Below, one piece after another: positions 15,500 through 23,070 of a stretch of DNA of 23,070 nt. The stretch is from DATAYF01 sp036272735. Its GTDB lineage: Bacteria; Chloroflexota; Ktedonobacteria; Ktedonobacterales; Ktedonobacteraceae. Under the pieces are notes generated by a model. That model was given only the letters and a program-made list of their open reading frames with translations, did not search any database and was not told the origin of the DNA. The position numbers and the translations under genes were made by a program. Every line of letters starts with the position of its first letter. The stretch's first letter is position 1. The stretch lies in NCBI GenBank assembly GCA_036272735.1, contig DATAYF010000229.1, positions 1 to 23,070 on the forward strand. The letters run 5' to 3'.

Positions 15500-17545
15500 G
15501 TGGTGACCAACAATAACGAGTTACTGGGCCAGGCGCTCGGAACCTGTACACTCCGCCGACTCATCGGACGAGGTGGAATGGGTGCAGTGTATCTAGCGCA
15601 ACAGTCACGGCCGCGACGCACCGTGGCCGTGAAAGTCTTGATGCCTGGTACATTTTTAGAGCAGCAACCACGAGCGGAGTTCTTAGCGCGTTTTCGCCGC
15701 GAAGCAGACGCGGTCGCGTCACTTGACCACATTAATATCATGCCCATCTACGAGTATGGTGAGCAAGCAGACCTCGCCTACTTAGTCATGCCCTACGTGA
15801 CCGGCGGCACGCTGCGTCAATTACTGGAAAAGCGTGGTGCATTGCCATTGAATGAGGTTATACCCATCATGGAACAGGCGGGCTCGGCGCTCGACAGCGC
15901 GCATGCGCAAGGCATCATTCACCGCGACCTCAAGCCGGGCAACATTCTCCTACACGCCGATGGCCGAGTACTTTTGGCCGATTTTGGTCTCGCCAAAATG
16001 ATCAAAGAAGCGCGCGAACACGAATCCGGGAGCAACGGGCAAACAGCCCTGACCAGCGCTGGCACGATTATTGGTACCCCAGAATACCTCTCGCCCGAAC
16101 AGGGCACGGGCCGCGAGGTCGATTACCGCACAGATGTCTACTCGCTCGGTGTGGTGCTCTTTCAAATGTTGGCGGGACAGGTTCCTTTTACGGGTTCCTC
16201 GCCGGTTGCCATTGCCATCAAACACGCGTTAGAAGAGCCTCCTTCCCTGACTCAGCTCAATCCAGCTATTTCACCAGCAGTAGAGGCCGTCGTACGCAAG
16301 GCGCTGGCGAAAAATCCAGATGATCGCTATAGCAGTACCGGAGCGCTGGCAAAAGCGCTCCAAGAGGCCGCCGACGCCGATCCTGACGAAACCCAAAGAG
16401 CATCTATCCCGACAGACGACCACGAAGAAAACAATCAGGCGGAGAGACCAGCGCAGCCCCATAGTTCCGCGCCCGACCAGATATTTAATGCTGCGCCAAC
16501 CGAGGCCAATCCTCCCATGTGGAGCAGCAAAGATAGTACACCCGAGCAGCAGCAGATCGCCGCACTGGAAAATACAGAGACGGTGGTTCAGCCTGCACCA
16601 TCAACCTTCCCAGCGGATCAGCAGCCCACGCTCCAACCGGTTCAACTGTCACAACAGCATTACCAGACGCAGTGGCCCTCCGGGTCAGGCCAGTCGTTTC
16701 CCTACCAACCACAGTCACCAGCAGCACCCAAAAAACGACAACCAATCATGATCATGGTGCTGGGAAGTTTACTCACGCTCGTGGTTATTGTAGGCGGGCT
16801 GGCAACCTATTTGCACTTTAGCCAGACCCCCCCCAATACAGGCCACTCAGGCAGTACATCTGGTGCTACAACAGGTCCAGGTGGTTCTAGCGGTAAACCC
16901 ATCACGTCCACAACTCCAGTAGCCTGTTCAACACAACCACCACAGCCACTGGTTCCAGCTGGCAGCCCCATCTACAGCGAGGCTATTCCCGATCAATCGT
17001 GCAGCCAGCAGGGAGCAAAATGGGCCATTACCTCAGGATTAAAGGTGACACACGACAAAAACAGCACGACCCTCGACAATACAGGCTCGAACACTACCGC
17101 GGGTATGTTCCTGCAAAACACCAAAAATGGACAGCTATTTTCATCGGGCAATTATGTGGTGCAGGTACAGGTTGTGACGAACTCCAACAGCACAGGCACG
17201 TTCGGCATCTTCTATTTTGCCAGCCCAGGAGCAAGCCCCTCTGCATTTTCCTGGATTATCGATCCAGGCGCCAGCACCTGGACAGGCTACCACTATAATG
17301 CTGGATTGACAGGCGAATCTCCTATACCACATGTCTCTGGTAGAGTCAGACCTTCCTTGAGTGGCAACAACACGACCATCGACGTTATCGTTCATGGGGG
17401 TGATGGTTCAGACCTTTATGCCATTAGTGGAAGTACCCGTCAAGGCGGTACCACTGGCCTGGGATCAGCCCAAGGCACATTTGGTCTGGCGGTCGGTCCT
17501 GGTGCCAAAGTGACCTTCAAAAATGTGGCTGTTTACAATCCGTAA
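15500..17545 (+). CDS. Membrane Ser/Thr protein kinase with extracellular beta-rich domain
   Basis: Protein of 681 residues, GTG start (a second GTG follows), SD GAGAGGA 9 nt upstream. Residues about 17-285 are a PknB-type kinase: GRGGMGAVY glycine loop, Lys 45 in VAVKVL, HRDLKPGN (141-148, catalytic Asp 143), DFG (161-163), GTPEYLSPEQ in the P+1 loop. A Pro/Gln/Ser-rich juxtamembrane linker (about 290-412) follows, then one membrane helix (about 415-438). Outside is a Gly/Ser/Thr linker and a domain of about 200 residues with alternating beta strands (SGNYVVQVQVV, GTFGIFYFASP, TTIDVIVHGG, GTFGLAVGPGAKVTFKNVAVY), resembling a LamG/concanavalin-like or keto-hydrolase-type sugar-binding fold. 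There are no PASTA repeats. It probably senses an external ligand; the substrate proteins are unknown. Confidence 0.92.
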   Translation: MVTNNNELLGQALGTCTLRRLIGRGGMGAVYLAQQSRPRRTVAVKVLMPGTFLEQQPRAEFLARFRREADAVASLDHINIMPIYEYGEQADLAYLVMPYVTGGTLRQLLEKRGALPLNEVIPIMEQAGSALDSAHAQGIIHRDLKPGNILLHADGRVLLADFGLAKMIKEAREHESGSNGQTALTSAGTIIGTPEYLSPEQGTGREVDYRTDVYSLGVVLFQMLAGQVPFTGSSPVAIAIKHALEEPPSLTQLNPAISPAVEAVVRKALAKNPDDRYSSTGALAKALQEAADADPDETQRASIPTDDHEENNQAERPAQPHSSAPDQIFNAAPTEANPPMWSSKDSTPEQQQIAALENTETVVQPAPSTFPADQQPTLQPVQLSQQHYQTQWPSGSGQSFPYQPQSPAAPKKRQPIMIMVLGSLLTLVVIVGGLATYLHFSQTPPNTGHSGSTSGATTGPGGSSGKPITSTTPVACSTQPPQPLVPAGSPIYSEAIPDQSCSQQGAKWAITSGLKVTHDKNSTTLDNTGSNTTAGMFLQNTKNGQLFSSGNYVVQVQVVTNSNSTGTFGIFYFASPGASPSAFSWIIDPGASTWTGYHYNAGLTGESPIPHVSGRVRPSLSGNNTTIDVIVHGGDGSDLYAISGSTRQGGTTGLGSAQGTFGLAVGPGAKVTFKNVAVYNP

Positions 17546-17574
17546 TTGATATTGTAAAACATGCAAAAAGCATA

Positions 17575-17727
17575 GGAACCGGTTTAGCGCGTCCGCCGAA
17601 CTCCATCAATCAACATGCTCCCTAGCCGCATTATTACGGCTGCGATGTTGGCTGATCGATAAGGCACGGCGGACACGATCAATCGGTCCCTACATCAATT
17701 ACCATTTCTGCGTACTATTACGTTCGC
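17575..17727. repeat. Inverted-repeat element between the kinase and ribY
   Basis: A 116-bp imperfect palindrome spans 17575-17690. The outer arms 17575-17598 and 17667-17690 share about 18 of 24 positions when inverted, including GTCCGCCG. Inner pairs are ATCAATCAACAT with ATGTTGGCTGAT, and AGCCG with CGGCT. TA dinucleotides stand at both edges. The right arm continues to TTACGTTCGC at 17718-17727, a segment also seen with the copy at 18819-18888. No gene is present in 17546-17734. Confidence 0.7.
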
Positions 17728-17734
17728 ACCTACC

Positions 17735-18751
17735 CTATATATCCTTATTCGTATACATCTGGCCCAAATTCGCCGCACTCACAGGGGCAATCATTTTCTG
17801 CGCCGCCAGGAATTTTTCGGTAGCAGTCCAGGTTGCCGCGTCGTTATATCCCAGATTGCCGTTCCCCTTCCAGACTGGAATGGTGGCCTGTAGCTCACTC
17901 ATCGTCTGGCTGGTATCTATCAAACCAGGGATATTTTTACTCGCATCGATGGCCCCGCTGGGATCGTTGATCGCGTCCCGCAAGCCCCTCAGTGTGGCCT
18001 GCACAAAGCTACGCACAACCTGCGGCTCTTTCTGATAATTCGCGTCGGTGGTAATAATACCGTTGGATACCAGCGGCTGATAATCAGAGACCGCGAAGGT
18101 ACGTACCTGCATACCGCGCTTCGCTATTTGTAGCGGCTCGTTGTTGGAATAGCCCACCACGGCGTCCGCCTGGTGATTAAGCAGAGCGGGCACCTGCGTG
18201 AAATTGATATATTTCACATGCACGTCTTGCAGGGTAAGGTGCGCGCTGTACAACAAAGCCAGAAAACCCGTGTACGTCGAGCCATACGGACCCGGCACGC
18301 CTACCGTATGCCCCTTCAGGTCGGCCAGCGTGTGGATCGACGAGTTCGCTGGCACGATCACACTCACCGGATATTTCTGGAAGATCGTCGCCACATCGAC
18401 AGCTTTGACGTGCGTTTTATCGTGTGCCTCCAGCAGTTCATCGCCGCCCGCGAACACAAAATCGCTTCTGCCAGCCACCAACGACCCGATCAGATCGGGC
18501 ACAACCCCGTGATGAAAGGTAACATTCAAACCAGCGGCCTTGTAATATCCCTTGCTCTGCGCCACATAAAAGGGCGCAAACTGGATATCGGGCACATACC
18601 CCAGGCCAATCGACACGTTTTTCAATGACCCAGAAGAGCCGCTCGCCCCCTCAGCACCCCCAGCACCCCCACAAGCAGCCAGTGGCAACAATCCGACCAT
18701 AGCAAATAAACAAATAGGCAATAGCCTATGCAAACGATGACGAAAAGACAT
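17735..18751 (-). CDS. ribY: Riboflavin ABC transporter substrate-binding lipoprotein (RibY-type)
   Basis: Protein of 338 residues from ATG 18751 (GAGAGAAAGAG upstream). The in-frame stretch back to 19027 is unlikely to be coding because it runs through a dispersed repeat. A lipoprotein signal, MSFRHRLHRLLPICLFAMV ending in LAAC, leads to the lipid-modified Cys, followed by a Gly/Ser linker. The mature part is NMT1/THI5-like: VSIGLGYVPDIQFAPFYVAQ, SLVAGRSDFVFAGGDELLEA, LADLKGHTVGVPGPYGSTYTG. Proteins of this family bind thiamine-pyrimidine precursors, taurine or riboflavin. The FMN riboswitch upstream of ribX, and the known RibXY pair of Chloroflexus relatives, point to riboflavin. No ATPase gene lies in the window. 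It lies 282 bp after ribX. Confidence 0.85.
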   Translation of the reverse strand: MSFRHRLHRLLPICLFAMVGLLPLAACGGAGGAEGASGSSGSLKNVSIGLGYVPDIQFAPFYVAQSKGYYKAAGLNVTFHHGVVPDLIGSLVAGRSDFVFAGGDELLEAHDKTHVKAVDVATIFQKYPVSVIVPANSSIHTLADLKGHTVGVPGPYGSTYTGFLALLYSAHLTLQDVHVKYINFTQVPALLNHQADAVVGYSNNEPLQIAKRGMQVRTFAVSDYQPLVSNGIITTDANYQKEPQVVRSFVQATLRGLRDAINDPSGAIDASKNIPGLIDTSQTMSELQATIPVWKGNGNLGYNDAATWTATEKFLAAQKMIAPVSAANLGQMYTNKDI

Positions 18752-18818
18752 CGATCTCTTTCTCTCCATTCTTGTGGAATGATAACGATTGAACGGGGCA
18801 CAGGTAGGTTCCATAGGC

Positions 18819-18888
18819 GCGAACGTAAAATGGAGAGTAATAGCAGCGTGCGATGTAGGGACCGGTTTATCGTGTCCGCCGTACCCTA
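18819..18888 (+). repeat. Third copy of the dispersed repeat, between ribX and ribY
   Basis: Shares GCGAACGTAA (18819-18828) and, 29 bp further on, a 24-bp block GGGACCGGTTTATCG... to CCGCCG (18858-18881) with the elements at 17575-17727, in the same relative order and almost the same spacing (39 against 37 bp). It is in opposite orientation to the nearest copy, so the two bracket ribY. It lies in the 282-bp gap between ribX and ribY. Confidence 0.7.
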
Positions 18889-19033
18889 CTGCAAAACCAG
18901 CCCAGCACTCGCCACGTTGCAACAATGATACTTGTTGGTCGTCATCGTTAGGCGGGAACGATAAAGCGTTCTCTACGAACATTGCGCGCATTATCTCCAT
19001 CATAGTATTCTTACGCAAGCATCCCATTTCCCC

Positions 19034-19888
19034 CTAATACACAGCCCTGGACAATGCGACAAGCAACCAGGAGGCCCCGTAGTAGAGTGCAGCCAGCACA
19101 GCTAGCACCACCAACGTGGCGAACATCAGCGGCATATCGTATTGATTTTTGGCAATCAAGACCAGCGCCCCCAGACCCTGATCGCCCCCGCTGACGAACT
19201 CACCAACCAGCGCACCTGTAATCGATAAGGTCAGGCAGGTACGCACAGCCGCCAGTATCGCCGGTAGCGCCAGCGGAAACTCGATGTGCGCCAACATCGA
19301 CCAGCCCGCCGCCCCCTCTACACGTGCCGCGTCAGTCAATGCCTGGTCAATCGATTGTACCCCGAACACCGTGTTAATTACCAGCGGAAACACCACCACC
19401 AGCATACATACCAACATGGTGGTGAAAATGTCGTAGCCCAACCAGAGCACCAGCAAGGGGGCTATCACGATGGCTGGAATGGCTTGTCCAGCCGCCAGGT
19501 AGGGTTGAAACGTTGTGGCGAAGATACGCGACTTCGCCAAACCGTAGCCAAAGGGCAAAGCCACCACCAGCGCCAACAAAAAACCGATCACACTCTCCTG
19601 CACCGTTACCCACGTGTTGTGCAGGAATAAACCGGAGGACAGCCCCTGCCCCAGCATGGAAAATACTTCAGCCGGGGCAGGCAAGATTAAATCGCTGACC
19701 CGTCCATTGGCCGTGCCAAAGTACCAGCCAGCCAGTAAAATGAGTCCGAGCAGCCAGGGAAGTATGCCCACAGGAAATTTGATGGGCACGCGTACCCGTT
19801 GCGCTTGCCCAGGCTTGTGCTCTCTACCAGCCTGGGAAGATGCATACTGTTGCTCATCTGCGATTGCGCCTCTTTGAGTCGCGCTCAT
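19034..19888 (-). CDS. ribX: Riboflavin ABC transporter permease (RibX-type)
   Basis: Protein of 284 residues from ATG 19888 (GAGGGG 7 nt upstream); the reading back to 19939 has no SD. Binding-protein-dependent transport permease of the SsuC/TauC/ThiX group. After a hydrophilic N-terminus come a first membrane helix (FPVGILPWLLGLILLAGWYF) and about five further helices. The cytoplasmic EAA loop is visible in AHIEFPLALPAILAAVRTCL, where the ATPase docks. First gene behind the FMN riboswitch, with ribY next. The ATP-binding subunit must come from elsewhere in the genome. Substrate assignment rests on the riboswitch and the partner. Confidence 0.87.
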   Translation of the reverse strand: MSATQRGAIADEQQYASSQAGREHKPGQAQRVRVPIKFPVGILPWLLGLILLAGWYFGTANGRVSDLILPAPAEVFSMLGQGLSSGLFLHNTWVTVQESVIGFLLALVVALPFGYGLAKSRIFATTFQPYLAAGQAIPAIVIAPLLVLWLGYDIFTTMLVCMLVVVFPLVINTVFGVQSIDQALTDAARVEGAAGWSMLAHIEFPLALPAILAAVRTCLTLSITGALVGEFVSGGDQGLGALVLIAKNQYDMPLMFATLVVLAVLAALYYGASWLLVALSRAVY

Positions 19889-20089
19889 GAAACACCCCTC
19901 AGTCAAAGATCTACTGACGCAGAGCAAGCTACACGTCAATTACACTGACTCGGGAGACTTTGTGCGGGAGATAAAAGGGGACCAGAAGCAGTAATATACA
20001 TTGTGCCACAATAGCACATATACCATCTACCTAGCTTGCCACATGCAGTCCAATATAGCCGGACAACATACAACATGGCCAACCTATAA

Positions 20090-20248
20090 ACCTTCTCCCA
20101 TCCAGACTATACTGTCGGCTTCGGCTTCGCACCGAATCTGCTTTATCCTCAACGAGAAGTTGACGATATCGCTAGCGGGCTCAGCATACACATATCCGTA
20201 TATCTATGCTTTACCGCCGGTCGGGAATTACACCCTGCCCCGAAGGTC
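20090..20248 (-). promoter_or_regulatory. FMN riboswitch (RFN element)
   Basis: The minus strand carries the conserved RFN blocks in order: GACCTTCGGGGCAGGGTG (20248-20231), the ATTCCCGACCGGCGGTA block (20228-20212), GCGAAGCCGAAGCCGACAG near 20132-20114, and AGTCTGGATGGGAGAAGGT to 20090. Closing helix P1 forms from ACCTTC with GAAGGT. FMN binding normally lowers expression of riboflavin synthesis or uptake genes. The 200 nt to ribX hold no clear terminator, so control may be at translation, where the GAGGGG SD at about 19900 could be hidden by the CCCC at about 19978; that pairing is weak. Confidence 0.96.
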
Positions 20249-20258
20249 TTTGTAGGTA

Positions 20259-20288
20259 ATTATGGCATATAACGCAACTGTCACGCAA
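20259..20288 (-). promoter_or_regulatory. Promoter of the FMN-riboswitch ribXY unit
   Basis: Minus strand: TTGCGT (20288-20283), 18-nt spacer, CATAAT (20264-20259), immediately ahead of the riboswitch 5' end. The -10 matches 5 of 6; the -35 is partial. Confidence 0.5.
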
Positions 20289-20292
20289 GAGC

Positions 20293-20371
20293 GTTTTTCC
20301 TAATCGATGAAAATAGACCAACCTGAGACGGTACCATCTCAGGTTGGCCTATTTCATCGATTAGGAAAAAC
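20293..20371. repeat. 79-bp near-perfect palindrome after the DHA2 transporter gene
   Basis: The arms 20293-20328 and 20337-20371 are inverted copies (GTTTTTCCTAATCGATGAAA against its complement, then ACCAACCTGAGA against TCTCAGGTTGG), with one length difference and one substitution. The centre is GGTACC. It lies 18 bp past the transporter stop and just behind the ribXY promoter. The inner hairpin followed by CTATTTTC could act as a weak terminator in both directions, but the arms are much longer than terminators need. Confidence 0.85.
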
Positions 20372-20388
20372 CAACAACATCTACAAGC

Positions 20389-22137
20389 TTACGCTTCGCC
20401 CGTGAGGACAGGCTCTTCTTGCAGCGCATAGACGCTGTCTTCAGACTCAATTTTCACATCAACCACATCTTCCTTGCGGCGGAACAACGATGCAATACCA
20501 CCGATCAGACACAACGCAGCGGAGATGTAAAAGGCCGCGTGCAGACCAACCATAAAGGGGCCAGAGATCAAATTGGGGAAGAACGCCTTGCCCAATAAAT
20601 TGGCCTGGCTTGCCGCCGGTAACTGTTGCAGTACCTGGTGTGGAATCAACGTTCCCATCGGATTATAGCCCAGGAACGCGCCAAACAGGGCCGCGATAGG
20701 CGGCAGGTGCGCAATCTGATTGGCAATGTTTGTTTGCAGACCAGCCCGTATCAAGCCACTCGACATCGTGGCCGGAAGTGCGGCGGCTAAACCAAGCGTG
20801 ACAATGCTAAAGAACACCGCCATACTCACCACCGTTGCGGCATTGGTCGTCGTCGAGTTCATACCAGCCGCCGCACCACGCTGATTTGCTGGTACACTAT
20901 TCATCAATGCTGTCATGTTTGGTACCGAGAATAAGCCCTGGGCCAGACCCATCAGCGCGAGTAGTAAGGCAAACGCCACATAGCTAAAGTTGGCAGGGAG
21001 CAACGTCAACAAGAGGAATGCGACCACCTGCACCGCCAGACCCAGGGTTGCCAGGAGCTTTGCCCCAATGCGATCAACCAGAAAACCGCTGATCGGCCCG
21101 ACAATAATCATACCAACCATCATCGGCAACATGTAGATACCGGCCCATAAAGGCGTATCCTGAAAACTATAGCCATGCAGCGGCAGCCAGATACCTTGCA
21201 GCCAGATAATCAGCATAAATTGTAAACCGCCTCGCGACAGGCTGGAAAGAAAATTAGTGATGTTACCTATGGAGAAGGCGCGAATGCGGAATAACGTCAG
21301 CCGGAACATCGGATCGGGAACATGCAGTTCGATGTACACAAAGACAATCAGAAACACAATACCAAGCGCGACCGCACCGATGACGAAGGGGCTACCCCAG
21401 CCGGTCGGAGCATTCCCATACGGCTCGATGCCGTACGTCAGACCAACGAGCAAGACAATCAAACCGACAAAAAAAGTAACATTTCCTAACCAGTCGATCT
21501 TCTGGTGACGGTTAATGCTGGCAGCCTCACGCAACATCATATACGCCCACACGGTCCCAAAGATACCAAAGGGTACACTTACCAGGAACACGAGCCGCCA
21601 GTTAATAGCAGCCAGAACGCCGCCGAGAATCAAACCAAGCACAGTCCCAACGATACCAGCAACCTGGTTGATGCCCATCGCCATACCACGCTGATTCGCT
21701 GGGAACGCGTCCGTCAATATCGCCGTACTATTCGCGAAGAGGAAACTTCCACCAACAGCCTGAATAACACGGAAGATGATCATTTCTATGGCTGCGAAAT
21801 CACCCGAACCCGGCGTAATAAAGAGCAAAATACTCCCGACGGTGAAGATCGCAAAACCGAGATTATACATGCGAACGCGGCCAAACATATCGGAAATACG
21901 CCCGAACGTGACCAGCAAGGTCGCCATCACAACCATATACCCCAGCAACATCCAGAGCAGATAATTGGTCTGGCTGGCATCGAGCGGATTGACCCCAATG
22001 CCGTTAAAAATTGATGGGAGCGATATCAAAACGATGTTTGAGTTAATGGTAGCCATCAACACCCCAAGCGTGGTGTTAGACAGCGCCACCCATTTGTACC
22101 TCGGCCCCACGGCCGATGATACCCCAGTTTGTGCCAT
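20389..22137 (-). CDS. DHA2-family MFS multidrug efflux transporter (14-TM)
   Basis: Protein of 582 residues, SD GGAG 8 nt before ATG 22137. About fourteen membrane helices, as expected for the EmrB/QacA group. Motif A is GRISDMFGRVRMYNLG after helix 2. Motif C is seen in NQVAGIVGTVLGLILGGVLA in helix 5, the mark of drug antiporters. A second NQRGAAAGMNSTTTNAATVV segment lies in the C-terminal half. The hydrophilic C-terminus ends in KIESEDSVYALQEEPVLTG. It would expel lipophilic or cationic compounds using the proton gradient. The TetR gene immediately upstream on the same strand probably controls it. Confidence 0.93.
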   Translation of the reverse strand: MAQTGVSSAVGPRYKWVALSNTTLGVLMATINSNIVLISLPSIFNGIGVNPLDASQTNYLLWMLLGYMVVMATLLVTFGRISDMFGRVRMYNLGFAIFTVGSILLFITPGSGDFAAIEMIIFRVIQAVGGSFLFANSTAILTDAFPANQRGMAMGINQVAGIVGTVLGLILGGVLAAINWRLVFLVSVPFGIFGTVWAYMMLREAASINRHQKIDWLGNVTFFVGLIVLLVGLTYGIEPYGNAPTGWGSPFVIGAVALGIVFLIVFVYIELHVPDPMFRLTLFRIRAFSIGNITNFLSSLSRGGLQFMLIIWLQGIWLPLHGYSFQDTPLWAGIYMLPMMVGMIIVGPISGFLVDRIGAKLLATLGLAVQVVAFLLLTLLPANFSYVAFALLLALMGLAQGLFSVPNMTALMNSVPANQRGAAAGMNSTTTNAATVVSMAVFFSIVTLGLAAALPATMSSGLIRAGLQTNIANQIAHLPPIAALFGAFLGYNPMGTLIPHQVLQQLPAASQANLLGKAFFPNLISGPFMVGLHAAFYISAALCLIGGIASLFRRKEDVVDVKIESEDSVYALQEEPVLTGEA

Positions 22138-22220
22138 GCCTCTTACTCCATATACTTTTTGATCAGACTAAAAATACATATCTCTACGCATAAATACAAG
22201 CAGCATCCAGAAGCAATCGC

Positions 22221-22350
22221 CCCTGGCGGGGTGTGAAGCGTTCCCCACTTCCTCTTTCCCTTGCCACTACAAGCGGGGTCCCAAGGCCGCTGGCCCTGGC
22301 GGGGTGTGGGGTGTCCCCACTCCCTCACTCCCCTGCCGCCGCAGGCGGCA
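22221..22350. repeat. Two degenerate copies of a 73-bp GC-rich repeat
   Basis: CCCTGGCGGGGTGTG occurs at 22221-22235 and again at 22294-22308, each followed by a similar stretch (TCCCCACTTCCTC against CCCCACTCCCTCA, then CCTTGCC against CCCTGCC). The second copy ends at the TetR stop codon with the hairpin GCCGCC-GCA-GGCGGC. It fills most of the 213-bp gap before the transporter. Confidence 0.75.
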
Positions 22351-22980
22351 TTAATCGGCACGCGTGAGGATACCTTGCAAGTAGACCTGTAGCAATTCAT
22401 TGGTCGATACTTCGTAGCTATTCAATAACGTATCGGTGACGCTCTGAGCACGGATCACCCCAATCAGGGCTTTCAGCATGGTCGATGTTTCTAAGCCCCG
22501 CTGGAACTCGCCCGCTGCTTTGCCTTGCTCAATCAGCGCACTCAACGCCTGTGAAAACACTTGTGCATTTTCTGACATGGCACGCTGACTCGTCAGCAGC
22601 ACTTTTTGCGCCTCGGGACTATCCCCCAGTGCATACACCATTTGAAAACGTCGACTGAAAAAGTCACTTGCGACCAGGAATTGAAAAACACGCGCAAGCC
22701 TCTCGGTAGCACTTCCTGCACCAGCACAAATCTCTTCTACCTGTTGCACTACCCTTCGCAAGCCGCGCTCAAGAATAGCCGCGATCATCAATTCTTCTTT
22801 ACTCGAAAAATGCGAATAGATCGTAGCAGTTCCAATTCCAATCCGCGCTGCAATCTCGTCCATTGAGGCATCACGATACCCTTTTTCCACAAACACTTCT
22901 TCGGCCGCCTGTAGCAGTAGCTCTAGCCGCTCCTGGCGCTGCTTTACCCGTAAGGTGCTGCGACCACTGTCTATACTCAT
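22351..22980 (-). CDS. TetR/AcrR-family transcriptional regulator
   Basis: Protein of 209 residues from ATG 22980 (AAAAAGG upstream); an extension to 23064 is less likely. The N-terminal helix-turn-helix is clear at about 15-62: LLLQAAEEVFVEKGYRDASM, then DEIAARIGIGTATIYSHFSSKEEL. The C-terminal ligand domain is all-helical, with a pattern common to TetR_C families (YALGDSPEAQKV, FSQALSALIEQGKAAGEFQ). It probably represses itself and the DHA2 transporter gene 213 bp downstream, released by a transported compound. No operator palindrome was identified with confidence. Confidence 0.92.
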   Translation of the reverse strand: MSIDSGRSTLRVKQRQERLELLLQAAEEVFVEKGYRDASMDEIAARIGIGTATIYSHFSSKEELMIAAILERGLRRVVQQVEEICAGAGSATERLARVFQFLVASDFFSRRFQMVYALGDSPEAQKVLLTSQRAMSENAQVFSQALSALIEQGKAAGEFQRGLETSTMLKALIGVIRAQSVTDTLLNSYEVSTNELLQVYLQGILTRAD

Positions 22981-23070
22981 CGAGATACAACCTTTTTCCA
23001 CATTGAAAAAATCTAAACTGTAATCATAGGGCGAATTGGCATCCCTTCGTGACTCGCTAGTCAAATTATA

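Noticed and set aside
18752..19027. N-terminal extension of RibY
   Set aside because: It would place about 90 residues before the lipoprotein signal and runs through a dispersed repeat.

Overview
The window looks like a chromosomal segment of a Chloroflexota bacterium, most likely from the Ktedonobacteria. This is inferred from four things: an FMN-riboswitch-controlled RibXY-type riboflavin uptake pair (known from Chloroflexus relatives), a large membrane Ser/Thr kinase, a T-box-led amino-acid operon, and abundant decayed genes and short inverted-repeat elements. No rRNA, tRNA, CRISPR array or intact transposase gene was seen.

Layout. 1-4500 is accessory DNA. It holds a coiled-coil protein with a seven-residue repeat, a 122-bp non-coding inverted-repeat element with a 7-bp target duplication, a frameshifted luciferase-like monooxygenase, an MFS transporter, a GNAT acetyltransferase, and a small gene encoding a double-glycine leader peptide with a His/Tyr/Trp/Gly/Arg-rich core (a RiPP-like precursor). 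A bidirectional terminator separates this from the biosynthetic block.

4477-15111 is one long minus-strand transcription unit. A sigma70-type promoter is followed by a T-box leader, then argC, argB, a HisRS/HisZ-like gene, hisG, a HAD-like/APH-like kinase fusion of unknown function, hisH, hisA, hisF, a HisI protein with a divergent HisE/MazG-like tail, and last a decayed HAD hydrolase. From the HisRS/HisZ-like gene to hisA each stop codon overlaps the next start by four bases. Together the genes cover two steps of arginine synthesis and the first part of histidine synthesis (PRPP to imidazole-glycerol phosphate). hisB, hisC, hisD, argJ and argD are not in the window.

15270-17545 carries a one-pass membrane Ser/Thr protein kinase with an extracellular beta-rich domain and its own promoter. 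17546-20371 holds ribX (permease) and ribY (lipoprotein binding protein) downstream of an FMN riboswitch, with copies of a dispersed repeat on both sides of ribY. 20293-20371 is a 79-bp near-perfect palindrome. 20389-22980 is a TetR regulator followed by a 14-TM DHA2 drug-efflux transporter, separated by two copies of a GC-rich 73-bp repeat.

The items most worth following up are the RiPP-like precursor without Cys/Ser/Thr in its core, the HAD-kinase fusion inside the his operon, and the T-box that appears to govern a mixed Arg/His operon.
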